DNA of 16,484 nucleotides, taken from an uncultured Brachyspira sp. GTDB lineage: Bacteria > Spirochaetota > Brachyspiria > Brachyspirales > Brachyspiraceae. Shown one piece after another: positions 16,409-16,484 of the stretch. The stretch is taken from NCBI RefSeq assembly GCF_949287625.1, contig NZ_CASEGO010000061.1, positions 1-16,484 of the forward strand, in the 5' to 3' direction. Numbering within the stretch: the first letter of the stretch is position 1; each line of letters opens with the position of its first letter. The position numbers were made by a program, and so were the translations under genes. The notes beneath the pieces are model-generated. The model did not search any database. It was not told the origin of the DNA and was given only the letters and a program-made list of their open reading frames with translations.

Positions 16409-16436
16409 TTGTCAATTTTTTAATTTATGGTATAAT
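16409..16436 (+). promoter_or_regulatory. Strong promoter directly before the last gene
   Basis: TTGTCA (16409-16414), 16 bases, then a perfect TATAAT (16431-16436). The predicted start falls at about 16443, the A of the next ATG. It lies only three bases after the truncated oppA stop. Confidence 0.6.
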
Positions 16437-16442
16437 CAAAAT

Positions 16443-16484
16443 ATGGATTTTAATTTAACAGACGAAGAAATAAAATTTTTGAAA
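16443..16484 (+). CDS. Start of a gene running off the right edge, possibly an IS630-like transposase
   Basis: ATG at 16443 opens a frame of 14 codons, MDFNLTDEEIKFLK, to the window end. There is no Shine-Dalgarno sequence, and the promoter places the transcript start at or next to the ATG, so a leaderless mRNA is possible. The sequence L-T-D-E-E-I resembles the first residues of helix-turn-helix transposases such as the IS630 family, which begin with a similar acidic helix. Fourteen residues cannot settle this. The context of a gene cut in half just before it supports mobile DNA. Confidence 0.4.
   Translation, partial: MDFNLTDEEIKFLK

Noticed and set aside
1..16484. CRISPR array, tRNA or rRNA genes
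   Set aside because: No regularly spaced repeats, tRNA cloverleaf arms or rRNA-like conserved G+C stretches were seen on either strand.

Overview
The window is AT-rich (about a quarter G+C by eye) and looks like the chromosome of a diderm spirochaete, most likely Brachyspira; I cannot name the species. The reasons are the extreme A/T codon bias, a tamB-bamA-skp gene order as in other spirochaetes, lpxD together with a methyl-accepting chemotaxis protein and secreted ankyrin repeat protein, and a spirochaete-style lipoprotein box on the oligopeptide-binding protein. The genus call is inference from these features.

Layout. Positions 1-71 hold the C-terminal end of an IS3-family transposase, followed by about 260 bp of A/T-rich spacer. 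A forward pair follows: an SPFH/prohibitin-like membrane protein (333-1124) and a ComF-type phosphoribosyltransferase (1124-1861), overlapping by one base. Two separate reverse-strand genes come next, each behind a near-perfect sigma70-type promoter: an unrecognised all-helical protein (1870-2904) and an orphan PTS EIIA protein of the fructose/mannitol superfamily (3181-3615). The gap between them (about 3033-3167) contains a G+C-richer island that no gene explains.

The core of the window is an outer-membrane assembly locus on the forward strand: tamB (3853-8301, TTG start), bamA (GTG start at 8301, one-base overlap with tamB), a short skp/ompH (10991-11419) and lpxD (11529-12569). TamB and BamA assemble or supply the outer membrane, Skp chaperones unfolded outer-membrane proteins across the periplasm, and LpxD makes a lipid A precursor. 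The usual next genes fabZ and lpxA are absent; a chemoreceptor (12703-14676) follows. A strong hairpin terminator lies between skp and lpxD with a possible lpxD promoter inside it.

The chemoreceptor ends at a textbook bidirectional terminator (14696-14730) shared with the convergent gene for a secreted ankyrin-repeat protein (14754-15443, reverse). Divergent from that is a lipoprotein of the OppA family (15603-16406) that stops at half the normal length. Immediately after its stop is a consensus promoter and the first 14 codons of a new gene that runs off the end. This fits an insertion sequence interrupting oppA, so the window may be flanked by mobile DNA at both ends. I see no tRNA, rRNA, CRISPR array or clearly new multi-gene system. 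The least explained pieces are the island at 3033-3167 and the hairpin/promoter overlap before lpxD.
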